A stretch of DNA of 64,000 nucleotides, from positions 1 to 64,000 of the forward strand of contig NZ_WBKM01000248.1 in the NCBI RefSeq assembly GCF_015714725.1. The letters are read 5' to 3'. Shown here in pieces: positions 18,276 through 26,660 of the stretch. This DNA comes from Nostoc sp. WHI (GTDB lineage: Bacteria; Cyanobacteriota; Cyanobacteriia; Cyanobacteriales; Nostocaceae). A program made the translations under genes and the position numbers. The notes beneath the pieces are model-generated. The model made no database searches. It saw only the letters and a list, made by a program, of their open reading frames with translations, and was not told the DNA's origin. The number at the start of each line of letters is the position of its first letter. Position 1 is the first letter of the stretch.

Positions 18276-19436
18276 ATGGATCAGAAAATGTTTAACAAAG
18301 ACCTAATTTATCAATGCTCTAATTTTGAGGAAACTGGGGGCGGAGGTGTTGAAACTTATTTAGCTTCTTTGTTTGAACATCGACCAACTGATGTTAGCGA
18401 TCGCGTGATAAAATCGCTCAATAATGTTGATCAAAGTCAGTTAAAGTTGCTGCACATCCACAGCCCAGATTTACTATTGCAGCTGACAGGCGAATGTCCT
18501 ACTGTCTTCAGCGTTCATAATCACTCATTGTATTGTCCTAGCGGTACAAAATATTTAGCAGGGCAGCGCACAATCTGCGATCGCAACTTTTCTTATTTAG
18601 GATGTACTTGGGGTAAACTAGTAGATAAATGTGGTAGCCGTAGACCTTTAAGAACTGTTAGAGAATTTCAAACCACTCATCAGTTCTTAGATGTCTTAAA
18701 AAAGACAAAAATTACTTTTGTTGCTAATAGTGAATATGTGCGGCAACAATTGATTCAAAATGGTGTTCCCCCAGAGCAAACTGTAACTCTACACTGTGGT
18801 ATCTCTCTACCACAAATAGCAACTACACCTCTGAGTTTAGAAGTCCACCAAAATCATAGAATTTTGTTTGCTGGACGGATTGTTTCTGATAAAGGTCTGG
18901 AATGGCTACTCAAAACCTTAATACATACAGACCCGCAAATTAAACTTGATATTGCAGGTGAAGGATGGGAACGACCCCGCTTAGAAAAGTTAGCAAACAC
19001 CCTCAAATTGAGTAATCGAATAACTTGGCATGGTTGGTGCGATCGCGATAAATTAAATCAACTTTATCAACAGTGTTTTGCCGTCATCTTTCCCAGTGTT
19101 TGGCCTGAACCTGCGGGTCTTGTAACTTTAGAAGCTTATGCTCGTTATCGACCTGTAATTGGTAGTGCAGTCGGAGGAATTCCAGAACATTTACAAGATG
19201 GAGAAACAGGTATTCTTGTTCCAGGAAATGATATCAAAAAGCTGGCCGACGCTATTCATGAATTGTATATAGATCATCAAAAAAGCCGATATATGGGTGA
19301 ACAAGGTCATGCTTTATTGATGAAAGAATTTACAATGGAGGCTCATATAAATAATCTGCGAACAATTTATGCAAAAACAATAGCAGAATTTCCCTCCATA
19401 GCGAAAAAATCATATAGCATCTCTCAAATTAAATAA
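18276..19436 (+). CDS. Family 4 glycosyltransferase of the hep cluster
   Basis: A 386-residue GT-B glycosyltransferase. The N-terminal acceptor domain contains GGGGVETYLASL and a Cys-rich stretch (VHNHSLYCPSG, ICDRNFSYLGCTWG, KCGSRRP). The C-terminal nucleotide-sugar domain has RILFAGRIVSDKG, IAGEGWERP and the E-x7-E region (PSVWPEPAGLVTLEAYARYRP). The Cys-rich stretch recurs in GT4 enzymes of polysaccharide loci and may bind metal. It follows hepA in the same direction and should add one sugar of the repeating unit. An in-frame ATG at 18288 would shorten it by four residues. Confidence 0.85.
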   Translation: MDQKMFNKDLIYQCSNFEETGGGGVETYLASLFEHRPTDVSDRVIKSLNNVDQSQLKLLHIHSPDLLLQLTGECPTVFSVHNHSLYCPSGTKYLAGQRTICDRNFSYLGCTWGKLVDKCGSRRPLRTVREFQTTHQFLDVLKKTKITFVANSEYVRQQLIQNGVPPEQTVTLHCGISLPQIATTPLSLEVHQNHRILFAGRIVSDKGLEWLLKTLIHTDPQIKLDIAGEGWERPRLEKLANTLKLSNRITWHGWCDRDKLNQLYQQCFAVIFPSVWPEPAGLVTLEAYARYRPVIGSAVGGIPEHLQDGETGILVPGNDIKKLADAIHELYIDHQKSRYMGEQGHALLMKEFTMEAHINNLRTIYAKTIAEFPSIAKKSYSISQIK

Positions 19437-19500
19437 GCTTAGTTTGGTCAAAACATCAAATGGTGCATCTTTTACTTAGAAAAATCGAAAGAGAAAAAAT

Positions 19501-20493
19501 ATGTCATTGCATCAAGAATACCAACAACCTTTAGTTAGCGTTATTATCCCTACCTATAATCGACCAGAGTATCTCAAGCAAGCGATCGCTAGTGCTATTA
19601 AACAGACTTATCAAAATATTGAAATTATTGTTTCTGATAATTGTAGTTCAGAAAATCCTCAAGCACTTGTGGCATCTTTTGGTGATTCACGCATCAGATT
19701 TTGGCGGCATCAGCAAAACGTAGGCATGTTAGCTAATCAGCAACACGCCTTCAAAATGGCGCAAGGTAAATATGTTGCTAGTCTCCATGACGATGATATG
19801 TGGAATGAAGACTTTTTAGCAAAGCTTGTACCAGTACTAGAAGAAAACTCTGAGTTAATTCTCGCTTTTTGTGACCAATATATCATAGATGCAAATAGCA
19901 TAATTAATCATGTTGGAACTGAAGAAAATACACATGGTTATAAGCGGGATAAACTAGCAAAAGGAATTCATCAACCTTTCTCCAAAATTGGATTGATAGA
20001 TAAAAGCATACCCACTGCCGCATCTTGTGTAATTCGCAATAATTTTATTGATTGGGATAGTATTCCCTCAGAAGTTGGCGGGATGTGGGATTTATATTTA
20101 ACTTACCTTTGTTGCATATCTGGTCGTGGTGCTTATTACTATCCAGAAAGATTAACGCGATATCGCGCCCATGAGCAAACTGATACTATGCTTAGTGGTA
20201 GTCGAGATGTGCAGGCAAAAATCCGCAAAGCTAAAAGCGAAATTTTTTGTTATCAAGTCTTTATGCAAGACACTCGTCTACAGGAATTTCAGAAATACTT
20301 TGAACAGAAATGGTTAGAAGCTAATACAACTTTGGGAATTGGTTTGCTCCGAAGTGAACAAATATCAGCAGCACGTCCTTATTTTTGGCAGGCATTGAAA
20401 AAACAAAAATTTAATGTGCGAACTATAGCCGCACTTGGTCTTAGTTTTACTCCGCAAACTTTAGCGAGTAAGCTAATAAGAACATCGAAATAG
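19501..20493 (+). CDS. Family 2 glycosyltransferase of the hep cluster
   Basis: A 330-residue GT-A enzyme. The N-terminal fold has VSVIIPTYNRPEYLKQAIAS at about 11-30, IEIIVSDNCS, the metal-binding DDDMW (DxD) near residue 100, and a later W-rich acceptor region (EVGGMWDLYLTYL). The C-terminal 100 residues are helical. It lies 64 bp after the preceding glycosyltransferase, in the same orientation, and is most simply a further sugar-adding step in the heterocyst polysaccharide pathway. AAAGAGAAAAAATATG gives a purine-rich ribosome-binding region. The sugar cannot be predicted. Confidence 0.85.
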   Translation: MSLHQEYQQPLVSVIIPTYNRPEYLKQAIASAIKQTYQNIEIIVSDNCSSENPQALVASFGDSRIRFWRHQQNVGMLANQQHAFKMAQGKYVASLHDDDMWNEDFLAKLVPVLEENSELILAFCDQYIIDANSIINHVGTEENTHGYKRDKLAKGIHQPFSKIGLIDKSIPTAASCVIRNNFIDWDSIPSEVGGMWDLYLTYLCCISGRGAYYYPERLTRYRAHEQTDTMLSGSRDVQAKIRKAKSEIFCYQVFMQDTRLQEFQKYFEQKWLEANTTLGIGLLRSEQISAARPYFWQALKKQKFNVRTIAALGLSFTPQTLASKLIRTSK

Positions 20494-20572
20494 TATAGCA
20501 ACCATATCTGAGTTGTGAAAGTTATTTTTAAACAACCCGCAAAGGAAAGAAAAGAAGATTATTTTTAAACTC

Positions 20573-20602
20573 TTTCTCTGCGCCTCCGCGTCTCTGCGTG
20601 AG
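20573..20602. repeat. Interspersed CTCTGCG-type repeat upstream of a hep glycosyltransferase
   Basis: TTTCTCTGCGCCTCCGCGTC followed by TCTGCGTGAG. Related versions occur at 24284-24315, 25515-25541, 30985-31017 and 39499-39562, each in an intergenic space. It is a known style of interspersed repeat in Nostoc-type genomes. Confidence 0.6.
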
Positions 20603-20626
20603 CTTTTATCTTCAGGAAGTTAGTGT

Positions 20627-21829
20627 ATGAAACTTTGTATTGTTACTCATAAAATCAAAAAAGGCGATGGTCAGGGACGAGTAAACTACGAAGTTACTCA
20701 AGAAGCAATCCGTCGTGGTCATCACCTGACATTATTAGCTAGTGAAGTCGCACCAGAACTAGAAGACAATAGCCAAGTTAATTGGATTTCAATTCCAGTT
20801 AAAAGCTATCCCACCGAATTTGTTCGTAATTTCATATTTGCCCAAAAAAGTGCAGATTGGTTGCATCAAAATCGCTCTGACATTGATTTAGTTAAAATCA
20901 ATGGAGCAATTAATATGGCTGCGGCTGATGTGAATGCTGTACATTTTGTCCACAGTTCATGGTTGCGATCGCCTGTTCATATTTCTCGCAACCGTCGAGA
21001 TTTGTATGGTTTTTACCAGTGGCTATTTACGGCTTTTAATGCTCGTTGGGAAAAACAAGCCTTCCAAAAAGCGCAGATTGTCGTAGCTGTATCGGAAAAA
21101 GTAGCCCAAGAATTAGTCAACATTGGTGTACCACGTTCTCACATTCGCGTAATTGTCAATGGCGTAGACCTAGAAGAGTTTACCCCTGGTGAAAGCAATC
21201 GCCAAAAATTAGGTTTACCAGAGAATGTCACCCTAGCATTATTCGCCGGAGATATCCGCACACCAAGAAAGAACTTAGATACAGTGCTGCACGCCTTGGC
21301 GAAAGTTCCCGATTTACATCTGGCGGTGGTAGGTCATATCGAAGGTAGTCCCTTCCCACAACTAGCCGCCTCTTTGGGATTAAGCGATCGCGTGCATTTT
21401 ATCGGATTTCGCCGTGATATCCCTGAAATTATGCGAGCAGTAGATTTATTTGTTTTTCCTTCCCGATACGAAGCTTGCAGCCTCGTATTGTTAGAAGCAC
21501 TTTCTTCAGGACTGCCAGTGATTACAGCCACGGCAACCGGGGGTGCAGAGTTGGTGACATCAGAATGTGGCATCGTCTTATCCAACTCAGATGATATCGA
21601 GGCTTTAGCTGTGGCGCTGATGTCCTTGGTGAGCGATCGTCCGCTAATGCAGCAGATGAGTCAAGCCGCTCGCTCTGTGGCAGAACAACATAGCTGGACT
21701 ACTATGGCACAAACTTATGTGGATTTATTCGAGGAGTTAAGCAAGAATGCGGAACACCGTTCTTATACCGACTTATCGCCGTCCACAAGACCTATCACGC
21801 TGCCTTTTGGCGCTACAGGAGCAAACTAA
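20627..21829 (+). CDS. Family 4 glycosyltransferase of the hep cluster
   Basis: A 400-residue GT-B enzyme: N-terminal KKGDGQGRVNYEVTQEAIRRG (glycine loop), VAVSEKVAQEL, then VIVNGVDLEEF, ALFAGDIRTPRKNLD and FPSRYEACSLVLLEALSSG with the E-x7-E pair, closing with SWTTMAQTYVDLFEELSK. The last 27 residues (from about 21749) read through the start of the next gene in another frame, an 83-base overlap. Either the overlap couples the two genes translationally, or a small frameshift has removed the normal stop near 21750. Otherwise complete. Confidence 0.85.
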   Translation: MKLCIVTHKIKKGDGQGRVNYEVTQEAIRRGHHLTLLASEVAPELEDNSQVNWISIPVKSYPTEFVRNFIFAQKSADWLHQNRSDIDLVKINGAINMAAADVNAVHFVHSSWLRSPVHISRNRRDLYGFYQWLFTAFNARWEKQAFQKAQIVVAVSEKVAQELVNIGVPRSHIRVIVNGVDLEEFTPGESNRQKLGLPENVTLALFAGDIRTPRKNLDTVLHALAKVPDLHLAVVGHIEGSPFPQLAASLGLSDRVHFIGFRRDIPEIMRAVDLFVFPSRYEACSLVLLEALSSGLPVITATATGGAELVTSECGIVLSNSDDIEALAVALMSLVSDRPLMQQMSQAARSVAEQHSWTTMAQTYVDLFEELSKNAEHRSYTDLSPSTRPITLPFGATGAN

Positions 21830-22691
21830 ACCAGTTGATCAGGTGATAGTGGTTGTCCGCGATACAGATGCAGAAACTTGGCAATTCCTAGCGCAATTCA
21901 AAGCGCACAATCTGCCACTGCATACTGTAAAAGTGACACAATCGGGGGTAGTAGCAGCCCTCAACGCCGGACTAGCTGAGGTGGAGGGCGATATTGTTTC
22001 CATTACTGATGATGATGCTGCACCCCACCCAGATTGGTTACAGCGCATCGCTGCCCACTTTATCTGTGATAGTTGCATTGGCGGTCTTGGTGGGCGTGAT
22101 TGGGTACACCACGGCAGCAAATTAGAAGACGAATCCCGTTTAATAGTCGGACAGTTGCAATGGTTTGGGCGAGTGATTGGCAACCATCACCTGGGAGTAG
22201 GACAACCCCGCGAAGTCGATGTTCTCAAGGGCGTAAACATGAGTTTTCGTAAAGAGGCAATCGGGCAATTGCGCTTTGACGAACGGATGCGTGGTACTGG
22301 TGCACAGGTACACTTTGAAATGGCATTTACTCTAACATTAAAGCGGGCTGGTTGGAAGATAATTTATGATCCTAACGTTGCCGTAGATCACTATCCGGCA
22401 CAACGTTTTGATGAAGATCAGCGAAATAACTTTAATGAAATTGCCTTTATTAACTTAGTCCATAATGAAACTTTAGTTTTACTAGAGCATCTGCCATTTA
22501 TCCGCCGGATTGTATTTTTATTCTGGGCAATATTCGTGGGTACATGCGATAGCTTGGGCTTAGTACAATGGCTGAGATTTTTACCCAGTCAAGGGCAGTT
22601 TGCGGGTAAAAAGTTGATAGCATCCTGGCGTGGGCGTTGGCAGGGATATAAACAATTCAAAATTCAAAATTCAATTTCTTCTTATCTCTAG
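21747..22691 (+). CDS. Family 2 glycosyltransferase of the hep cluster
   Basis: A 314-residue GT-A enzyme: NTVLIPTYRRPQDLSRCLLAL at the start, DQVIVVVRD, the DxD-type motif SITDDDAAPHPDW, GLGGRDWV, and VLKGVNMSFRKEA with MRGTGAQVHFEMAF as the acceptor/ED region. One hydrophobic segment near the C-terminus (RRIVFLFWAIFVGTCDSLG) may anchor it to the membrane. Its ATG lies inside the 3' end of the upstream glycosyltransferase gene, so the two are probably co-expressed. The C-terminal residues KQFKIQNSI are encoded by a short tandem repeat (AATTCAAA units, 22654-22675). Confidence 0.85.
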   Translation: MRNTVLIPTYRRPQDLSRCLLALQEQTKPVDQVIVVVRDTDAETWQFLAQFKAHNLPLHTVKVTQSGVVAALNAGLAEVEGDIVSITDDDAAPHPDWLQRIAAHFICDSCIGGLGGRDWVHHGSKLEDESRLIVGQLQWFGRVIGNHHLGVGQPREVDVLKGVNMSFRKEAIGQLRFDERMRGTGAQVHFEMAFTLTLKRAGWKIIYDPNVAVDHYPAQRFDEDQRNNFNEIAFINLVHNETLVLLEHLPFIRRIVFLFWAIFVGTCDSLGLVQWLRFLPSQGQFAGKKLIASWRGRWQGYKQFKIQNSISSYL

Positions 22692-22724
22692 TGGTCTGTC
22701 AAGTTGAAATTGATGGGTAAACAA

Positions 22725-22781
22725 GTTTGTAGTAAGGACTTTAGTCCTTATTTTCTAAGCACTAAAGTGCTTACTACAAAC
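22725..22781. repeat. Cloverleaf-forming palindromic repeat
   Basis: Outer arms GTTTGTAGTAA / TTACTACAAAC enclose two small perfect hairpins, GGACTTTAGTCC and GCACTAAAGTGC. The whole can fold as a three-way junction. It lies between the glycosyltransferase and the Wzy-like gene and may act on the polycistronic RNA or simply be a dispersed repeat. Confidence 0.7.
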
Positions 22782-22809
22782 CTTTGGTAAATCCAAAATC
22801 TAAAATTGA

Positions 22810-24252
22810 ATGAATTCTAAGCAGATACTTTACAATAGTTTTTTACAAGAAAACTATTCTCCCGAAGAGCGATCGCTACAGGGTTGGATGGCGATCGCAG
22901 GCTTCCTATTACTAACTGTAGTTTGCTATTTTGCTGGTGCTACTGCTGCATTACGTCTGATTTATCCAGTAACAGCTTTAATAGTAGCCGTATTTTTATA
23001 CTTGCGGCATCCCATTCTCTACATCAGCTTTACTTGGTGGATCTGGTTCCTTACCCCCTTAGCTACCCGCTTAGTTGACTATCGAGTGGGCTGGGATGCT
23101 ACCCGTCAAATGCTCATAGCACCCTATTTAGTGGTATTTGTCACCATAGCAACATTCTTGCGACACTTTCCTAGCGCTTCTCGTAAAGGGGGATTGCCGT
23201 TTGTTTTGGCTTTTATCGGAGTGTTCTATGGCTTTCTAATCGGTCTGATTTATAATCAACCTATCCCTGTAGCACGCGGATTAATGGATTGGCTCAGTCC
23301 GATCATTTTCGCTTTTCACTTATTTATGAACTGGCGAGATTATCCCAGTTATCGCCAGAACATTCAGCGAACATTTCTTTGGTGTGTGTTGATTTTAGGA
23401 GCTTATGGTGTATATCAATTTGTGGTAGCTCCTGAGTGGGATAGATATTGGCTCATCGAATCAAAACTATTCATGAGTTCTGGCAATCCTGTGCCTTTCG
23501 GGATGCGCGTATGGAGTACGTTGCACTCAGTCGGCCCCTTTGGTTCCGTCATGCAGGCTGGTTTGCTGTTGTTATTTACCAGTTCAGGAAACTTAATTTT
23601 TCCTGCTTCTGCTGTTGGTTACTTATCCTTCCTATTGACACAAGCCCGTACTAATTGGGGAGGCTGGTTATTGGGAGTAATTATGATTATGGGTTCAGTC
23701 AAAACCCGAATTCAAATGCGCTTAATTACCATAATTGTAGTGATGGCAATTTGTGTTGTGCCATTAACAACTATCGAGCCAATTGCTGGGGTTGTAGCAG
23801 CCCGTTTAGAAACTTTTTCTAATCTTGAAAAAGATAATAGTTTTAAAGATAGATCGGGAAGTTATGACAAAAACCTTGGTTTAGCTCTTTCTAATGGTCT
23901 AGGTAACGGCTTAGGAAATATCTGGAAGGTCAATGAAAAAACTGGTCAAATCGAAGTTGTGGTGATTGATAGTGGCATTTTAGATATGTTTTTCACCCTT
24001 GGTTGGTTTGGAGCTATTTTTTATATGGGTGGATTAATTTTGTTGATTATTAGTGTTAGCAGCTATGGCGAAGGTCGTTTTGATAGTTTTATCAGTGCTG
24101 CCCGCGCCATTGGTATCAGTTCTTCTACACAGCTAATTATTGGTAGCGGGATGTTGAGTGTGGCAGGCATGGTTCTTTGGGGATTTTTAGCTATGGCTAT
24201 GGCAGGACATAAATATTATCAACATCAAGAAATTACAGCAAAAAGGGCGTAA
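22810..24252 (+). CDS. O-antigen ligase/polymerase-like membrane protein (Wzy-like)
   Basis: A 480-residue polytopic protein with about 10-12 membrane segments (MAIAGFLLLTVVCYFAGA, LIVAVFLYL, GLPFVLAFIGVFYGFLIG, LITIIVVMAICVVPLTT, MLSVAGMVLWGFLAMAMAG and others). A large extracytoplasmic loop follows ARLETFSNLEKDNSFKDRS. The layout and ARTNWGGWLLG motif are typical of the O-antigen ligase/Wzy superfamily. In this cluster it is the natural candidate for polymerising the heterocyst polysaccharide repeat unit or ligating it. Sequence in this superfamily diverges fast, so polymerase versus ligase cannot be decided. Confidence 0.75.
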   Translation: MNSKQILYNSFLQENYSPEERSLQGWMAIAGFLLLTVVCYFAGATAALRLIYPVTALIVAVFLYLRHPILYISFTWWIWFLTPLATRLVDYRVGWDATRQMLIAPYLVVFVTIATFLRHFPSASRKGGLPFVLAFIGVFYGFLIGLIYNQPIPVARGLMDWLSPIIFAFHLFMNWRDYPSYRQNIQRTFLWCVLILGAYGVYQFVVAPEWDRYWLIESKLFMSSGNPVPFGMRVWSTLHSVGPFGSVMQAGLLLLFTSSGNLIFPASAVGYLSFLLTQARTNWGGWLLGVIMIMGSVKTRIQMRLITIIVVMAICVVPLTTIEPIAGVVAARLETFSNLEKDNSFKDRSGSYDKNLGLALSNGLGNGLGNIWKVNEKTGQIEVVVIDSGILDMFFTLGWFGAIFYMGGLILLIISVSSYGEGRFDSFISAARAIGISSSTQLIIGSGMLSVAGMVLWGFLAMAMAGHKYYQHQEITAKRA

Positions 24253-24366
24253 GAGAAGATTTTTTGTCTAAAACTCCTGATTCTTTCTTTGCGTCTTTGC
24301 GCCTTTGCGCGAAACAAAATTCATACATCTATTTCTAGTGAATAAACTTAAACAAAGGTTGAAATT

Positions 24367-25488
24367 ATGAAAGTAATTATTGTAATGCCACTAGCCGAGC
24401 AACGAGGCGGCGGTGAAATGATGCTTTGGGATTTGGTACAGCAGGGACGTAATGCCGGTGTTGAGTGGCTGGTGATATTTTTAGAAGACGGCCCGATGGT
24501 AGAACAAGTAAAGTCCCTGGGTATTGATGCGCGAGTTGTGGAAAGTGGACGTTTACGCCAAATCCACCGTTTTATTGGCGCTGTTTTTCGGATAGCTGCG
24601 ATCGCACGCCGCGAACGTGCAGATATAATTGTCAATTGGATGTGGATTACGCATATATCTGGAGGTTTGGCGGCAATGTTGGCGGGGTTGCCTGCTGTGT
24701 GGTATCAACTAGAAGTACCTAGTGACAAAACTTGGTTGGTACGAATTGCTACTTTAATACCCGCTCGTGCAATTATCACTCTCTCGCAAGATGGTAAGCA
24801 AGCACAGGCAGAGATTTGGCCCCACAGACCAACACCTTTGGTTTATCCTGGTGTCGCACTAGACCGATTTGAGCCTAATGCTTTGCCTTCTCCTGAAGAA
24901 ACACGGCGGAAACTGGGCTTACCTTTACATGGGCCGTTGATTGGAATTGTTGGACGATTGCAACGATGGAAGGGAATGCACGTATTGGTGCAAGCAATGC
25001 CCAAAATTTTACAGAAGTATCCTGATGCTCATTGTGTAGTGGTTGGCGGTAAGCACGATTTAGAACCAGATTATGAGGACTTCTTAAAAGCGGAAATCGC
25101 CGCCTTGGGCTTGAAAGACCAAGTAATTATGGCTGGGTTACAGCGTAATATTCCAGAGTGGGTGCAGGCGATGGATGTATTTGTCCATGCCTCAGATAAA
25201 GAGCCGTTTGGGATTGTAATTATTGAGGCGATGGCGCTGGGTAAACCTGTGATTGCTGGCAGTGCAGGCGGCCCAACAGAGATTATTACCGATGGCATGA
25301 ATGGACTATTAACACCTTACGGCGATGCAGAGAAATTAGCGATCGCAATTCTCCGCTATCTGGACGAACAAGAATTTGCCCAAAGTGCGGGAATGGCTGC
25401 CAGGCAACGCGCCCTCGATTTCTCAACGCAGAATTATGCCCAAAATTTTATTAGTGCAATTCGTTCTGCGATGCCGAGTATTTCTTAA
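24367..25488 (+). CDS. Family 4 glycosyltransferase of the hep cluster
   Basis: A 373-residue GT-B enzyme: N-terminal MPLAEQRGGGEMMLWDLV (glycine loop), TLSQDGKQAQAEIW, LVYPGVALDRF, GIVGRLQRWKGMHVLVQAMP, VMAGLQRNIPEWVQAMDVF and the E-x7-E region KEPFGIVIIEAMALGKPVIA. It is the last intact gene of the hep run, 114 bp after the Wzy-like gene, with a CTCTGCG-type repeat in the gap. It should add a sugar to the lipid-linked unit on the cytosolic side. Confidence 0.85.
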   Translation: MKVIIVMPLAEQRGGGEMMLWDLVQQGRNAGVEWLVIFLEDGPMVEQVKSLGIDARVVESGRLRQIHRFIGAVFRIAAIARRERADIIVNWMWITHISGGLAAMLAGLPAVWYQLEVPSDKTWLVRIATLIPARAIITLSQDGKQAQAEIWPHRPTPLVYPGVALDRFEPNALPSPEETRRKLGLPLHGPLIGIVGRLQRWKGMHVLVQAMPKILQKYPDAHCVVVGGKHDLEPDYEDFLKAEIAALGLKDQVIMAGLQRNIPEWVQAMDVFVHASDKEPFGIVIIEAMALGKPVIAGSAGGPTEIITDGMNGLLTPYGDAEKLAIAILRYLDEQEFAQSAGMAARQRALDFSTQNYAQNFISAIRSAMPSIS

Positions 25489-25548
25489 AGTTCCTACAAA
25501 AATCGTTCTTTTACACTCTTCTCTGCGCCTCTGGGTGAAACAAAAAAT

Positions 25549-26010
25549 ATGTTGATTGATAGCCGGAAATTGCCAATAGATGAAGTTATTAATGCCGAAG
25601 TTTGTATAGTTGGTGCTGCCCCAGCAGGAATTACACTCGCAAGAGAATTAATTGGGCATCAAGCAAAATTAACTAATCATTGGAGCAAAATAGATATTTG
25701 TAGTGTGAAGCGATCGCAGCTAGTATTTGCAGAAGAATTTGCTAGTGCAGGACTGGGTAAATTGCAGATTGAATTAGATGGAGATCGTCCAGTTGCTTCT
25801 CTTAGTACTCATCATAATATGGGAACAACACGTATGCTTCATGACCCAAAACAAGGAGTAGTAGATGCAAATTGTCAAGTTCACGGCATCTCTAATTTAT
25901 TCATAACAGGTAGCTCTGTTTTCCCTACAGGAGGCTATGCTAATCCTACGCTTACTATTGTCGCTTTAGCAATTCGATTGGCAGACCATCTGAAAGCTGA
26001 ATTGTTTTAA
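25549..26010 (+). pseudogene. GMC-family oxidoreductase with a large internal deletion
   Basis: A 153-residue frame joins the two ends of a GMC oxidoreductase. Residues 1-38 are the FAD-binding start (NAEVCIVGAAPAGITLAREL, with Ala where GxGxxG normally has its second Gly). Residues 65-153 are the C-terminal substrate/FAD domain (EEFASAGLGKLQIEL, HHNMGTTRMLHDP, DANCQVHGISNLFITGSSVF, GYANPTLTIVALAIRLAD) with the catalytic His and Asn-Pro. Complete enzymes have about 500-550 residues, so roughly 350 are missing. Without the central FAD-binding and substrate domain it is unlikely to be active. A full-length relative probably belonged to the hep cluster. Confidence 0.85.
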
Positions 26011-26112
26011 TAAGTACAACTTTACATAAAATCGTCACAGTTTTAAACGTAGCGATCGCTATGCTCAACGAGTTGTCCAGTATTCAATATCTCGACACAA
26101 AAATTATCAAAA

Positions 26113-26310
26113 TTAAAAAGCTTTAGACAGTCCTGCTTGTTTCAAAACTGTGTTAGCTGTATGTCGTGACTTAATGAAACTATCTACCACAAAACGACGG
26201 TCTGTGATTGGACTATACCAAATTTCATGGTCTCCCTTGCCTTGCCTTTCAAAGTAGCACCCAGCTTCCAAAAGCATCTTTTTCAACTCAGGAGTAAAAG
26301 ACAAACCCAT
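26113..26310 (-). CDS. hicA: HicA-family toxin (mRNA interferase)
   Basis: A 65-residue protein with the HicA double-stranded-RNA-binding-like fold: LKKMLLEAGCYFERQGKGDHEIWYS carries the conserved GKGDHE segment with the catalytic His, and HTANTVLKQAGLS forms the last helix. HicA toxins cleave mRNA when the antitoxin is lost. It directly abuts the upstream antitoxin gene (stop TAA at 26311-26313, toxin ATG ending at 26310), so translation is coupled. The order antitoxin then toxin is the reverse of classical hicAB. Confidence 0.85.
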   Translation of the reverse strand: MGLSFTPELKKMLLEAGCYFERQGKGDHEIWYSPITDRRFVVDSFIKSRHTANTVLKQAGLSKAF

Positions 26311-26556
26311 TTATGAAGCCACCTCTATCAACTCTTCTCGATGGCTGGTTAATTCAAAGCTGATAGAACCCACATAATCAGAAGGCACAATTCGATTCAA
26401 AATAAGGAGTTCTGGTATCATTTCTTTGAGTTTTTGCGTAAGAGACTCAATCGTAGAAGCTTCTGTTACCAATCCTGGCACGTTTTCACTACTTGCTACC
26501 CAAACTTCTGCATCTTTATCCCAAAATGCTTGAACCTTAAATGTGTTTTGTGTCAT
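26311..26556 (-). CDS. HicB-like antitoxin (DUF1902 type)
   Basis: An 81-residue protein with the partial RNase H-like fold of HicB antitoxins: FKVQAFWDKDAEVWVASSEN, VPGLVTEASTIESLTQKLKEMIPELL. The pattern W-D-x-E-x-x-V-W-x-A is typical of DUF1902 members, which lack a C-terminal DNA-binding domain. It is the first gene of a two-gene unit with the HicA toxin. Autoregulation, if any, would need another DNA-binding element because no HTH or ribbon-helix-helix segment follows the core. Confidence 0.8.
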   Translation of the reverse strand: MTQNTFKVQAFWDKDAEVWVASSENVPGLVTEASTIESLTQKLKEMIPELLILNRIVPSDYVGSISFELTSHREELIEVAS

Positions 26557-26660
26557 GTTCGAGCGTTACATACAAATTTACTACAGTAATTCAAGTTTAA
26601 AACAATTGAATAGCTTCTTGGGTGAAGTATGGCATCGTCCCAATATTGAATGAAATATTA

